64,000 nucleotides of DNA from Pseudomonas viridiflava (GCF_900580865.1 NZ_UTBZ01000001.1:310001-374000); one strand, 5' to 3'. Positions 48,879-57,897 are shown, numbered from the stretch's first letter. The notes: generated from the letters alone by a model not told the origin. Numbers and translations are program-made.

Positions 48879-49307
48879 ATGGGCCTGCATTTGAAAGAAG
48901 GCGCAGACGACGATCTGGCCGAGAACCACGAAATCAACGTCACGCCGTTCATCGACGTGATGCTGGTGCTATTGATCATCTTCATGGTGGCCGCTCCATT
49001 GGCCACCGTAGACATCAAAGTCGACCTGCCTGCCTCGACCGCCAAACCGGCGCCGCGGCCAGAGAAACCAGTGTTCCTAAGCGTCAAGGCTGACCAGCGC
49101 CTGTACATCGGCGACGACGAAGTCAAAGCGGAAACTCTTGGCGCCGTTCTCGACGCCAAGACTCAGGGCAAGAAAGACACCACCATCTTCTTCCAGGCCG
49201 ATAAAGGCGTGGATTACGGCGATCTCATGAGCGTGATGGACAAACTGCGCTCTGCCGGTTACCTGAAGGTCGGTCTGGTCGGACTTGAGACGGCAGCCAA
49301 GAAATGA
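48879..49307 (+). CDS. exbD: TonB-system energiser ExbD
   Basis: A 142-residue single-pass protein with the conserved NVTPFIDVMLVLLIIFMVA helix; the Asp in FIDVML is the essential proton-relay residue. The periplasmic domain follows. The 3' end overlaps tonB by 4 bases (ATGA). Confidence 0.96.
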   Translation: MGLHLKEGADDDLAENHEINVTPFIDVMLVLLIIFMVAAPLATVDIKVDLPASTAKPAPRPEKPVFLSVKADQRLYIGDDEVKAETLGAVLDAKTQGKKDTTIFFQADKGVDYGDLMSVMDKLRSAGYLKVGLVGLETAAKK

Positions 49308-50050
49308 TCACGACGCGCCATAAGCTGACGCGTTACAGCGGTAGCCTGGCCGTGGTGCTGGGCGTTCACGCGCTGGCCATCGCGCTGGCGCTGAACTGGA
49401 CCGCCCGCCCACCCATCGAATTGCCCCCACAGGCAATGATGGTCGAGCTGGCCCCGGTACCGGCCCCGCCACCGCCTGCTCCGCCGAAAGTCGTCACACC
49501 GCCGCAGCCACCGGCTCCGGTTGAAGAGTTGCCGATTCCGAAGCTGGCCGAAGCACCGAAAGCTGAAATCGCGGTGCAGAAACCCAAGCCGAAGCCAAAG
49601 CCGAAACCGCCGAAGCCGATCGAGAAGAAGCTGCCTGATCCACCGAAGGAAAAACCTTCCGAGGAGAAACCGGCCGACACGCAACCGACTCAGGCACCGA
49701 CGGAGAAATCCGCCCAGCCTGCGCCGGGTCCGTCGCCTGCTCAGATGGCTGCCAAGGCCAGTTGGCAAGGCACCCTGCTCGCGCATTTGGCCAAGTACAA
49801 AAAGTACCCGGCCAGTGCTCAGGCACGCGGTAAAGAAGGCTTGAACCGCCTGCGCTTCGTGGTCGATGCCGAAGGTAATGTGTTGTCGTTCGAACTGGTG
49901 GGCCGCTCGGGCAACGCTGATCTGGACCGGGCCACCCTGGAAATGATCCGCCGCGCACAACCGCTGCCCAAGCCACCGGCCGACATGCTGAACAACGGCT
50001 CGATTGAAATTGTTGCGCCGTTTGTTTACTCCCTCGAACGCCGCCGCTAA
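49304..50050 (+). CDS. tonB: Energy transducer TonB
   Basis: A 248-residue protein: one N-terminal membrane anchor (about 14-32, VVLGVHALAIALALNW), a long Pro/Lys/Glu-rich periplasmic spacer (about 45-145, with KPKPKPKPPKPIEKK), and a C-terminal TonB domain (about 155-245, with YPASAQARGKEGLNRLRFV). It uses proton-motive force from ExbBD to drive outer-membrane receptors for siderophores and vitamin B12. Start overlaps exbD (ATGA). Confidence 0.95.
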   Translation: MITTRHKLTRYSGSLAVVLGVHALAIALALNWTARPPIELPPQAMMVELAPVPAPPPPAPPKVVTPPQPPAPVEELPIPKLAEAPKAEIAVQKPKPKPKPKPPKPIEKKLPDPPKEKPSEEKPADTQPTQAPTEKSAQPAPGPSPAQMAAKASWQGTLLAHLAKYKKYPASAQARGKEGLNRLRFVVDAEGNVLSFELVGRSGNADLDRATLEMIRRAQPLPKPPADMLNNGSIEIVAPFVYSLERRR

Positions 50051-50060
50051 GTAGCAAGAT

Positions 50061-50138
50061 CAAAAGATCGCAGCCTTCGGCAGCTCCTACATTGGAATGC
50101 ACTTCCCTGTAGGAGCTGCCGAAGGCTGCGATCTTTTG
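50061..50138. repeat. Family 2 palindromic repeat pair
   Basis: AAGATCGCAGCCTTCGGCAG near 50062-50081 and inverted CTGCCGAAGGCTGCGATCTT near 50116-50135. It probably ends the exbB-exbD-tonB transcript. Confidence 0.85.
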
Positions 50139-50233
50139 CTTTTTGCAGTAGTCGCATTGAGCGCTCAGTCTGATAACGTGCGTCTATCGATTGCAGCCGG
50201 TATGCTTGGCCCGCATCTTCATGGACGCTTGCT

Positions 50234-51163
50234 ATGACCCTCACAGAATTACGCTACATCGTTACCCTCGCCCAAGAGCAGCATTTCGGCCACGCCGCCG
50301 AACGTTGCCACGTCAGCCAGCCAACCCTGTCGGTGGGCGTGAAAAAGCTTGAAGACGAACTCGGTGTGCTGATTTTCGAGCGCAGCAAAAGTGCCGTGCG
50401 CCTGACCCCGGTCGGCGAAGGCATCGTCGCCCAGGCGCAGAAAGTGCTGGAGCAGGCCCAAGGCATCCGCGAACTGGCCCAGGCCGGCAAGAATCAGCTG
50501 ACCGCACCGCTGAAAGTCGGCGCGATCTACACCGTCGGCCCGTACCTGTTCCCGCACCTGATTCCACAACTGCACCGGGTCGCCCCGCAGATGCCGTTGT
50601 ACATCGAAGAAAACTTCACCCACGTGCTGCGCGACAAACTGCGCAACGGCGAGCTCGACGCGATCATCATCGCCCTGCCGTTCAACGAAGCCGACGTGCT
50701 GACCTTGCCGCTGTACGACGAGCCGTTCTACGTGTTGATGCCGGCCCAGCACCCGTGGACGCAAAAAGAAACCATCGACGCCGGCCTGCTCAACGACAAG
50801 AGCCTGCTGCTGCTCGGCGAAGGCCACTGCTTCCGCGATCAAGTGCTGGAAGCTTGCCCGACCCTGACCAAGGGCAACGACGGCGCCAAGCACACCACGG
50901 TCGAATCCAGCTCGCTGGAAACCATTCGCCACATGGTTGCCTCTGGTCTGGGCATCTCGATCCTGCCGCTGTCGGCGGTCGACAGCCATCACTACGCCCC
51001 GGGCGTGATCGAAGTGCGGCCACTGTCGCCGCCAGTGCCGTTCCGCACCGTGGCCATTGCCTGGCGCGCGAGTTTCCCACGGCCGAAAGCCATCGAGATC
51101 CTCGCCGACTCCATTCGCCTGTGTTCGGTGGCCAAGCCAGCGGCACCGGTTACAGCCGGTTAA
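50234..51163 (+). CDS. oxyR: Hydrogen peroxide sensor/regulator OxyR
   Basis: A 309-residue LysR-type regulator. The N-terminal helix-turn-helix (HFGHAAERCHVSQPTLSVGV) and the redox pair in GEGHCFRDQVLEACP (Cys nine residues apart, matching C199 and C208) identify OxyR. It activates catalase, alkyl hydroperoxide reductase and similar genes. recG begins 9 bases after its stop, as in other pseudomonads. Confidence 0.96.
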   Translation: MTLTELRYIVTLAQEQHFGHAAERCHVSQPTLSVGVKKLEDELGVLIFERSKSAVRLTPVGEGIVAQAQKVLEQAQGIRELAQAGKNQLTAPLKVGAIYTVGPYLFPHLIPQLHRVAPQMPLYIEENFTHVLRDKLRNGELDAIIIALPFNEADVLTLPLYDEPFYVLMPAQHPWTQKETIDAGLLNDKSLLLLGEGHCFRDQVLEACPTLTKGNDGAKHTTVESSSLETIRHMVASGLGISILPLSAVDSHHYAPGVIEVRPLSPPVPFRTVAIAWRASFPRPKAIEILADSIRLCSVAKPAAPVTAG

Positions 51164-51172
51164 GCGAGCGTC

Positions 51173-53248
51173 ATGACGGAGCTGTCGCAAGTGTCGGTGA
51201 CGGCACTCAAGGGTGTCGGCGAAGCCATGGCCGAGAAATTGGCCAAGGTCGGTCTTGAGAACCTGCAGGACGTGCTGTTCCACCTGCCGCTGCGCTATCA
51301 GGATCGCACCCGTGTGGTGCCGATCGGCGCGTTGCGACCGGGACAGGACGCCGTGGTCGAAGGCACCGTCAGCGGCGCCGACGTGGTCATGGGCCGCCGT
51401 CGCAGCCTCGTTGTGCGTTTGCAGGACGGCACCGGCGGCCTCAGTCTGCGTTTCTACCATTTCAGCAATGCGCAGAAAGAAGGCCTCAAGCGCGGCACGC
51501 GGGTGCGCTGTTACGGCGAAGCCCGGCCCGGCGCGTCAGGACTGGAAATCTACCACCCGGAATACCGCGCCATCACCGGTGACGAACCACCGCCGGTAGA
51601 TGAAACCCTGACCCCGGTCTATCCACTGACCGAAGGCCTGACCCAAGCGCGCCTGCGTCAGTTGTGCATGCAGACGCTGACAATGCTCAAGTCAGACACC
51701 TTGCCCGACTGGCTGCCGACTGAGCTGGCCCGCGACTATCAACTGGCGCCGCTCGCCGATGCGATCCGCTACCTGCACAACCCGCCCGCCGATGCCGACG
51801 TCGATGAACTCGCCCTCGGCCATCACTGGGCGCAGCATCGTCTGGCCTTCGAAGAACTGCTGACCCATCAACTGTCGCAACAGCGTCTGCGCGAAAGCAT
51901 GCGCTCCTTGCGCGCCCCAGCGATGCCGAAAGCGACGAAGCTGCCGCCGAAATATCTGGCCAACCTCGGCTTCAACCCGACCGGTGCGCAACAGCGCGTC
52001 GGCAATGAAATCGCCTACGACCTCAGTCAGCACGAACCGATGCTGCGCCTGATTCAAGGCGACGTGGGCGCGGGCAAAACCGTGGTCGCCGCCCTCGCTG
52101 CGCTGCAAGCATTAGAGGCTGGCTATCAAGTCGCGCTGATGGCGCCAACCGAGATTCTCGCCGAGCAACACTTCATCACCTTCAAGCGCTGGCTCGAGCC
52201 GCTGGGCATTGAAGTCGCCTGGCTGGCCGGCAAGCTCAAAGGCAAAAACCGCGTAGCAGCGCTGGAACAGATCGCCAGCGGCGCACCGATGGTGGTCGGC
52301 ACTCACGCGCTGTTTCAAGACGAAGTGCAGTTCAAGAACCTCGCGCTGGTAATCATCGACGAACAGCACCGCTTCGGCGTGCAACAGCGTCTGGCGCTAC
52401 GGCAGAAAGGCGTCGGCGGACGCATGTGCCCGCACCAACTGATCATGACCGCCACGCCGATTCCACGAACGCTGGCGATGAGCGCCTACGCCGACCTCGA
52501 CACCTCGATCCTCGATGAACTGCCGCCCGGGCGCACCCCGGTCAACACCGTGCTGGTCACCGACACCCGCCGCGTCGAAGTCATCGAACGGGTGCGCAGC
52601 GCCTGCGCCGAAGGACGTCAGGCCTATTGGGTCTGCACGCTGATTGAAGAATCCGAAGAGCTGACCTGTCAGGCCGCCGAAACCACGTTTGAAGACCTCA
52701 CTCTGGCCCTCGGCGAACTGAAAGTCGGGCTGATTCACGGGCGCATGAAACCTGTCGAGAAAGCCGCCGTCATGGCCGAGTTCAAGGCCGGCAACCTGCA
52801 ACTGCTGGTCGCGACCACGGTGATCGAAGTCGGCGTCGACGTGCCCAACGCCAGTCTGATGATCATCGAAAACCCCGAGCGCCTCGGTCTCGCGCAACTG
52901 CACCAATTGCGTGGACGTGTCGGCCGGGGCAGCGCCGCCAGCCATTGCGTGCTGCTTTATCATCCGCCGCTGTCGCAGATCGGTCGCCAGCGCCTGGGCA
53001 TCATGCGCGAGACCAACGACGGTTTCGTCATCGCCGAAAAAGACCTCGAACTGCGCGGCCCCGGGGAAATGCTCGGCACCCGCCAGACTGGCCTGCTGCA
53101 ATTCAAAGTCGCCGACCTGATGCGCGACGCCGACTTATTGCCCGCCGTACGCGACGCCGCGCAAGCCCTGCTGGAACGCTGGCCGACCCACGTCAGCCCA
53201 TTACTCGATCGCTGGTTGCGTCACGGGCAGCAATACGGCCAAGTGTGA
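51173..53248 (+). CDS. recG: ATP-dependent DNA helicase RecG
   Basis: A 691-residue branch-migrating helicase that processes stalled forks and Holliday junctions. An N-terminal OB/wedge domain (about 1-250) precedes the helicase core: Walker A GDVGAGKTVVA, DEQHRFGV (DExH), TATPIPRTLA and the motif VI region LHQLRGRVGRG. Length and motifs are normal. Co-transcribed with oxyR. Confidence 0.96.
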   Translation: MTELSQVSVTALKGVGEAMAEKLAKVGLENLQDVLFHLPLRYQDRTRVVPIGALRPGQDAVVEGTVSGADVVMGRRRSLVVRLQDGTGGLSLRFYHFSNAQKEGLKRGTRVRCYGEARPGASGLEIYHPEYRAITGDEPPPVDETLTPVYPLTEGLTQARLRQLCMQTLTMLKSDTLPDWLPTELARDYQLAPLADAIRYLHNPPADADVDELALGHHWAQHRLAFEELLTHQLSQQRLRESMRSLRAPAMPKATKLPPKYLANLGFNPTGAQQRVGNEIAYDLSQHEPMLRLIQGDVGAGKTVVAALAALQALEAGYQVALMAPTEILAEQHFITFKRWLEPLGIEVAWLAGKLKGKNRVAALEQIASGAPMVVGTHALFQDEVQFKNLALVIIDEQHRFGVQQRLALRQKGVGGRMCPHQLIMTATPIPRTLAMSAYADLDTSILDELPPGRTPVNTVLVTDTRRVEVIERVRSACAEGRQAYWVCTLIEESEELTCQAAETTFEDLTLALGELKVGLIHGRMKPVEKAAVMAEFKAGNLQLLVATTVIEVGVDVPNASLMIIENPERLGLAQLHQLRGRVGRGSAASHCVLLYHPPLSQIGRQRLGIMRETNDGFVIAEKDLELRGPGEMLGTRQTGLLQFKVADLMRDADLLPAVRDAAQALLERWPTHVSPLLDRWLRHGQQYGQV

Positions 53249-53327
53249 GCACCGTCGCAGTTTCTGACAGATCGTTCCGACCAAGCTGGTTATACTCCTG
53301 CCATTGTTTCAAAAACGGATACAGACC

Positions 53328-54728
53328 ATGACCGAAGCCGCTCTCGCCCCCGAATCCCCGCACGCGCCGTCTGTCATTCGGCTGCTGCTAGGCAAGCTGG
53401 GCATCGCCTACGAAGAAGTGCTCGACCACCACGGCCTCAATGCATCGCGCAAGGTACAAGCCGTGTTGCTGGACGACGCCGTCGGCGCGCTGATGGTGCT
53501 GTTTCCGCAGAGCCAATTGCTCGACCTCAACCGCCTCGCCGAACTGACTGGCCGCCGCCTCACCGCCGTCTCCACCGAGCGCCTGGAAAAGATGCTCGGC
53601 AAACACAGCCTCAGCCTGCTGCCAGGCCTGCCGGCGCTGACCAGTTCGCCGTGCCTCTACGAAGAAAGCCTGCTGCGAGAGCCGAAGCTGCTGATCAACT
53701 CCGGCGAGCCGGGCCTGCTGCTGGAAATCGCCAGCGAAGACTTCAAGACCATGCTGACCAAGGCCAGCGCCGCCAACTTCGGCGAAGCCCTGAGCAGCAT
53801 CCGCCCGAACCTCGATCGCCCGGACGATGACCGCGAGGAAATCACCCAAGCCGTGCAGGCGTTCACCGCGCGGCGCATTCAGCAACGGCTGGAAGCGACC
53901 ATCGAGATTCCGCCGCTGGCCGAAACCGCGCAAAAAATCATCAAGCTGCGTGTTGACCCCAACGCCACCATCGACGACATCACCGGCGTGGTCGAAACCG
54001 ACCCGGCACTGGCCGCACAAGTGGTGAGCTGGGCGGCGTCGCCGTACTACGCCTCGCCGGGCAAGATTCGTTCGGTGGAAGACGCGATCGTTCGCGTACT
54101 CGGTTTCGATCTGGTGATCAACCTTGCGCTGGGCCTCGCCCTCGGCAAGACCCTGAGCCTGCCGAAAGACCACCCGCAACACACCACGCCGTACTGGCAG
54201 CAATCGATTTACACCGCCGCCGTCATCGAAGGCCTGACCCGCGCCATGCCGCGCGCCCAGCGCCCGGAAGCCGGCCTGACCTATCTGGCCGGTCTGCTGC
54301 ACAACTTCGGTTACCTGCTGCTGGCCCACGTGTTCCCGCCGCACTTCTCGCTGATCTGCCGCCACCTGGAGGTCAACCCGCACCTGTGCCACAGCTACAT
54401 TGAGCAACACCTGCTCGGTATCAGCCGCGAACAGATCGGCTCATGGCTGATGCGCTACTGGGACATGCCCGACGAACTGGCCACCGCCCTGCGCTTCCAG
54501 CACGACCCAAGCTACGACGGCGCTTATGCCGAATACCCGAACCTCGTCTGCCTGGCCGTGCGCCTGCTGCGCAGCCGTGGGATTGGCTCCGGCCCCGACG
54601 AAGACATCCCCGACGCCCTGCTCGAACGCGTCGGCCTGACCCGCGACAAAGCCAACGACGTCGTCAGCAAAGTCCTCGAAGCCGAAGTCCTGCTGCGCGA
54701 ACTGGCTTCGCAGTTCAGCCAGGCCTAA
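53328..54728 (+). CDS. YbaK-like/HDOD two-domain protein
   Basis: A 466-residue cytoplasmic protein. Residues about 15-150 resemble the YbaK/aminoacyl-tRNA-editing fold (LLGKLGIAYEEVLDHHG and a central LTGRRLTAVSTERL). Residues about 190-395 form an HDOD domain (IPPLAETAQKIIKLRVDPNA then VETDPALAAQVVSWA), a catalytically dead HD relative used in signalling. The ATG at 53328 gives MTEAALAPESP; the upstream frame to 53304 has no ribosome site. It follows recG by 79 bases. Role unknown, likely regulatory. Confidence 0.85.
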   Translation: MTEAALAPESPHAPSVIRLLLGKLGIAYEEVLDHHGLNASRKVQAVLLDDAVGALMVLFPQSQLLDLNRLAELTGRRLTAVSTERLEKMLGKHSLSLLPGLPALTSSPCLYEESLLREPKLLINSGEPGLLLEIASEDFKTMLTKASAANFGEALSSIRPNLDRPDDDREEITQAVQAFTARRIQQRLEATIEIPPLAETAQKIIKLRVDPNATIDDITGVVETDPALAAQVVSWAASPYYASPGKIRSVEDAIVRVLGFDLVINLALGLALGKTLSLPKDHPQHTTPYWQQSIYTAAVIEGLTRAMPRAQRPEAGLTYLAGLLHNFGYLLLAHVFPPHFSLICRHLEVNPHLCHSYIEQHLLGISREQIGSWLMRYWDMPDELATALRFQHDPSYDGAYAEYPNLVCLAVRLLRSRGIGSGPDEDIPDALLERVGLTRDKANDVVSKVLEAEVLLRELASQFSQA

Positions 54729-54767
54729 ACAAAACAGGCCCGCTCCCCCAAGGATCACCAAAATCCC

Positions 54768-54791
54768 TGTGGGAGCGAGCCTGCTCGCGAA
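54768..54791. repeat. Single REP element (family 1)
   Basis: TGTGGGAGCGAGCCTGCTCG without an inverted partner. It may be the remnant of a pair. Confidence 0.8.
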
Positions 54792-54818
54792 GAATCCAAC
54801 TCGGTCTAACTGACCACC

Positions 54819-55202
54819 TCAAGCCTTAGGCTTAGCCTTCCTCGGCTTCAAATACTTCATCAACCCCTGAAACCACATCACCAGCGCCGGATTACCCTTG
54901 AGCTGGATCGACTTGTCCTGAATCCCCTGCATAAACGCCAACTGCTTGTTCTTCGCCTGCATCGTGGCAAAGCCATAACCGGCATCTTTAAACGCAATCG
55001 CAAACGCCGGCTCAGCCACCACGCCAGACTTGCTGGTGATGCGCTGATCCTTGACCACGAAATGCCGCGCCACTTTCCCGTCCAGCGTCTGCAGCTGAAA
55101 CACCAGATCCTTGTCACCCAACTGCTGCTGGAACGCAGGATTTGTCCGGCTGGCCTTACCCATCAACAAACCCATCATCCACAGAAGAAAACGAAATTTC
55201 AT
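54819..55202 (-). CDS. Hypothetical SCP2-like protein (127 residues)
   Basis: A small basic protein whose C-terminal half (IQLKGNPALVMWFQGLMKYL) resembles the end of SCP2 sterol/lipid-carrier domains; the N-terminus MKFRFLLWMMGLLMG is hydrophobic and could anchor it. The ATG at 55202 is chosen over the GTG at 55208. It is convergent with the HDOD gene. SCP2 membership is a resemblance, not certain. Confidence 0.65.
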   Translation of the reverse strand: MKFRFLLWMMGLLMGKASRTNPAFQQQLGDKDLVFQLQTLDGKVARHFVVKDQRITSKSGVVAEPAFAIAFKDAGYGFATMQAKNKQLAFMQGIQDKSIQLKGNPALVMWFQGLMKYLKPRKAKPKA

Positions 55203-55368
55203 GCGCACAGCCTCAAAAGGAAAATGAACGGCCGGGGCAGTGTAAGGGATTCGGACGATAACGCCAGTATCTGACGCTGTTGGAAGAGGATGCAGACCAT
55301 TTCCCGCACGATGACTGCCAAGTCACGATTCCGCAAGCAACGTCCTACACCTGTTGAAACACATCCCT

Positions 55369-55404
55369 GTAGGAGCTGGCGAAGCCTGCGATCTTTTGAT
55401 CTTC
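55369..55404. repeat. Single family 2 repeat copy
   Basis: TGTAGGAGCTGGCGAAGCCT then GCGATCTTTTGATCTT; a single diverged copy with no inverted partner nearby. The flanking 55209-55368 has no supportable gene. Confidence 0.7.
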
Positions 55405-55439
55405 CGGCCCGCGAATCTATGGGAAATTTCCTGCAAAGT

Positions 55440-55724
55440 GCGGTGCTGTCCATGAACTAGGCGAGTTGGCTGGCTATCGATAGGCTCTGTGTGTCGCCGC
55501 AGATTGGCGATACGGACGTGCAAGTCCGGTTGGAGTACACATTGGTTATGGCAATTCGCCGAGCGTTTTCCTATGCTCGCGGATCGTTATGGCGGCTGTG
55601 TATGGGAGGCCTTCGGGTCTGCCGGGTTACTCCACCGGTCTTGCACACCTATGCACAGCTGCCACCACTTTCGAAGTGCGAGCGAAACGGTGTCGGCTCC
55701 TTAAACTGGAGTAAGACCGAATGA
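55440..55724 (+). promoter_or_regulatory. Unusual leader of the DUF6124 gene: candidate structured RNA or leader ORF
   Basis: The 280 bases before the DUF6124 gene contain small hairpins TCGCC-GCAGATT-GGCGA (55494-55510) and CGGAC-GTGCAA-GTCCG (55513-55528). An open frame from GTG 55491 to TGA 55724 (77 codons, with YARGSLWRLCMGGLRVCR) overlaps the DUF6124 start as ATGA. Whether it is translated or acts as RNA cannot be told here. I have an impression that similar leaders precede other DUF6124 genes in fluorescent pseudomonads; unverified. Confidence 0.4.
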
Positions 55725-56092
55725 TCAAACCAACACCCAATCCCCCAGAAAACCCGGATATTTCGCCCTACGAATCTCTGGAATCAAAGAAATTCCACGA
55801 AGCCGCCGAGCGCGCCCTCGACCACCATTTCAAACCAGCCGTCGAACCACACCCCAAACGCGAGAACGGCCTCTTCAAACTCTCCCCCGGCACCGACGCC
55901 GAAGCCCTCATGGCCAACGCCTCCGAAGACCTCCTGTCCATCAGCGTCATCGCCTGCGACCTCGCCGACGACCTCCACGGCTCCCGCCGCTCGGTAGCCC
56001 TTGCCCTGAGCAGAATGGCGGACGGTGTGAGATTGATGGTGGAAGGGACGCTCGACCAGATTGAAGTGCGAAGCGTGGCGGCCAAGCCGTAG
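55721..56092 (+). CDS. DUF6124 family protein
   Basis: A 123-residue soluble protein. The N-terminal third is disordered and Pro-rich (MIKPTPNPPENPDIS); the C-terminal two thirds are helical, with ANASEDLLSISVIACDLADD and ALALSRMADGVRLMVEG, the pattern of the Pseudomonas DUF6124 (formerly DUF3077-like) proteins. Such genes occur in several copies per genome and their role is unknown. The start overlaps an upstream open frame (ATGA), suggesting coupling. A terminator follows after 16 bases. Confidence 0.78.
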   Translation: MIKPTPNPPENPDISPYESLESKKFHEAAERALDHHFKPAVEPHPKRENGLFKLSPGTDAEALMANASEDLLSISVIACDLADDLHGSRRSVALALSRMADGVRLMVEGTLDQIEVRSVAAKP

Positions 56093-56107
56093 CGAGATTT
56101 GCGGATG

Positions 56108-56133
56108 AAAAAAGGGGACGTTAAGTCCCCTTT
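56108..56133 (+). terminator. Rho-independent terminator after the DUF6124 gene
   Basis: AAAAGGGGAC-GTTAA-GTCCCCTTT. An almost identical hairpin occurs at 56611. Confidence 0.8.
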
Positions 56134-56161
56134 CTGCAACTGTCTGTAAAAATCCAGGCAC

Positions 56162-56192
56162 AAAAAAACTGCCAATCACGGCAGCTTTTTTG
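56162..56192 (-). terminator. Rho-independent terminator of the 53-residue gene
   Basis: AAAAAAACTGCC-AATCAC-GGCAGCTTTTTT. It lies 15 bases past the stop of the leftward small gene; the A- and T-runs make it bidirectional. Confidence 0.85.
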
Positions 56193-56206
56193 AGAATCCG
56201 AAACCT

Positions 56207-56368
56207 TCAGCCGGCCAGTCGACCGACAGGCTCGAAGTCACTGCCATTGGACAGAGCAACATCCAGAAAGCGGCTGCGCTTACCGGAACGCTTGGCCAAG
56301 GCTTCACGAGCTTCGGCCTGGAACCGGGCAGCCATCATAGGCTTTGGTTCATGTTTGGACTTTTTCAT
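56207..56368 (-). CDS. Small basic hypothetical protein (53 residues)
   Basis: Starts MKKSKHEPKPMMAARFQAEA, strongly basic in its first two thirds, ending with DVALSNGSDFEPVGRLAG. A GAGAGG ribosome site stands before the ATG at 56368, and a perfect terminator follows the stop. No family is recognised. The longer frame to 56527 has no ribosome site. Confidence 0.6.
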   Translation of the reverse strand: MKKSKHEPKPMMAARFQAEAREALAKRSGKRSRFLDVALSNGSDFEPVGRLAG

Positions 56369-56610
56369 GGAAACCTCTCGGGTCTCGAAATTTGACTGGA
56401 TCGCCCTGTCTGGCGGCGCCACCCGCCCCCTTGATTCCTGGGCATGGATAATCAATGGCAATTTTGAAGGTCCAGAGAGTAGCGATATTTGAAAGCTCTT
56501 GAATACCCGCCGGAAACACCCCGACATTGATTATCTGATCGAAGAAAACCGCAGGCTCTAACCCTGTCGCTGACTCATCACGCATCGGCGAGACGGGATT
56601 GACTACCCAT

Positions 56611-56632
56611 AAAGGGACGTTAAGTCCCCTTC
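56611..56632 (-). terminator. Hairpin terminator, near-copy of 56108
   Basis: AAAGGGAC-GTTAA-GTCCCCTT. On the minus strand it would end the 56649-57089 transcript. The 56369-56610 stretch has no supportable gene. Confidence 0.7.
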
Positions 56633-56648
56633 CTGAATATTCCCTGCC

Positions 56649-57089
56649 TCACCATTGGCAACCTGTTTCAGGTTTCGAATCCACGTTGTAATCGTTTTCA
56701 AACGAATACTTCTTTGCGGATTTGTAATTCGTATACGACATCGCATCAACCCGGCCACCCTGAGTGACCATCTGATACTCACCTGTCAGTGCGCCATCAA
56801 CTACTTCAACCCAAGTTGTCGTGTACTGGTAGGGCCGGCCATACACGAGTTCTTCTTGTTCAGTACTGCGATGAACCAGCCCAATAGCCTTTTTCGACTT
56901 ACTGTACTTGACGCCAGCACCGCTCCATTTGGCGACAGAGTCGTAATAGGTTCGGAATTCAAAATTTATGGGTTTGCCTTCGTAGGAGCGGAAGCAAAAA
57001 ACCTCGGTCGTGACCTCGCTATGAGCCGCCAGAGGAACGAAAACGAGCAACGCGGAAAACAATGCAGACGAAAATTTCAAACCGAACAT
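56649..57089 (-). CDS. Hypothetical exported protein (146 residues)
   Basis: A signal peptide (MFGLKFSSALFSALLVFVPL, cleavage near AHSEV, residue 23) precedes a beta-rich mature domain with SYEGKPINFEFRTYYD. Two Cys (near residue 32 and C144 in TGCQW) could form a disulfide. Not recognised. It lies downstream of the LprI-like gene on the same strand (43-base gap) and may belong to the same periplasmic set. Confidence 0.7.
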   Translation of the reverse strand: MFGLKFSSALFSALLVFVPLAAHSEVTTEVFCFRSYEGKPINFEFRTYYDSVAKWSGAGVKYSKSKKAIGLVHRSTEQEELVYGRPYQYTTTWVEVVDGALTGEYQMVTQGGRVDAMSYTNYKSAKKYSFENDYNVDSKPETGCQW

Positions 57090-57132
57090 TCCTTTAGCGG
57101 TTTCAGGGGTATCAGCAAATTACTCTGGCCGG

Positions 57133-57897
57133 TTATGCCCCAGGCTCAAGCGCGCCGCACTTCAGCTCTTTGATTTGCTCACTCTGAATCGGAACCACAC
57201 ATGCAAGGCGCTTCTCTCCGAGCCCGCGAAGCTCCGTCAAACTGAGCGTCACGTGTAACCCATCCTCGGCAAACGCATGATCCTCAAACCCGGCATCGGC
57301 ATAGTCCGTCCAAAATGCCTTGCCCTCGAAACTGCAAAACCGCTTGGAGGACAGCACTCTCCAACCGCCGTTGGGCGCCAGTATCTGGACCGTCAGGCAT
57401 GGGCTGCCAAAGGTGCTGACATAACGTGCCACGACATCGCCGAAGCGCTGGGAGCCGGACAGGTACACCTTGTTGAGATCGACCACATTACCCGGCTCAT
57501 CAGCGACGATTGTGTCCAGGTAAGCAGCACGTTCCAGACTCAGTCTGGCCATGCAGTTGTTGATCGTCGTGACATGCGCTGCCACACCAGGCTCGATTTC
57601 CGTGGCTTCAAGTGGGCAGGTGGTGTCGCGTAACTTGATCCAGGCGCGCTGGGATTCTCTGGCCATCGCGACCAGCGCGTTGCCCTGCTCAGGGTCGCGC
57701 CGTTGTTGAGCCTCAAACCGTCCCAGCAGATTCTTGTAGCTCGCATTGAGTTGCGTGTCGGCTTCCTTGCGGGCTGCCTCCACACACCGATCGACCTGGG
57801 CGCTCACGGTGATTTCTTTGCAGTCGTCCTCGGCCATCGCGCAGGAGGCAAACAGGCATCCAAAGGACAACGCGATAAAACGCACAAGCATGTTCAA
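57133..57897 (-). CDS. LprI-type (DUF1311) exported protein
   Basis: A 254-residue exported protein. The signal peptide (about 1-22, ASCAMA) is followed by a lysozyme-inhibitor LprI N-terminal domain (about 25-120): DRCVEAARKEADTQLNASYK and ARESQRAWIKLRDTTC with the family's Cys pattern. The C-terminal half (about 125-254) is unassigned. Family members in other bacteria inhibit lysozyme or have unknown roles. It overlaps the upstream gene by 4 bases, so it is the last tightly coupled gene of a four-gene operon. Confidence 0.8.
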   Translation of the reverse strand: MNMLVRFIALSFGCLFASCAMAEDDCKEITVSAQVDRCVEAARKEADTQLNASYKNLLGRFEAQQRRDPEQGNALVAMARESQRAWIKLRDTTCPLEATEIEPGVAAHVTTINNCMARLSLERAAYLDTIVADEPGNVVDLNKVYLSGSQRFGDVVARYVSTFGSPCLTVQILAPNGGWRVLSSKRFCSFEGKAFWTDYADAGFEDHAFAEDGLHVTLSLTELRGLGEKRLACVVPIQSEQIKELKCGALEPGA

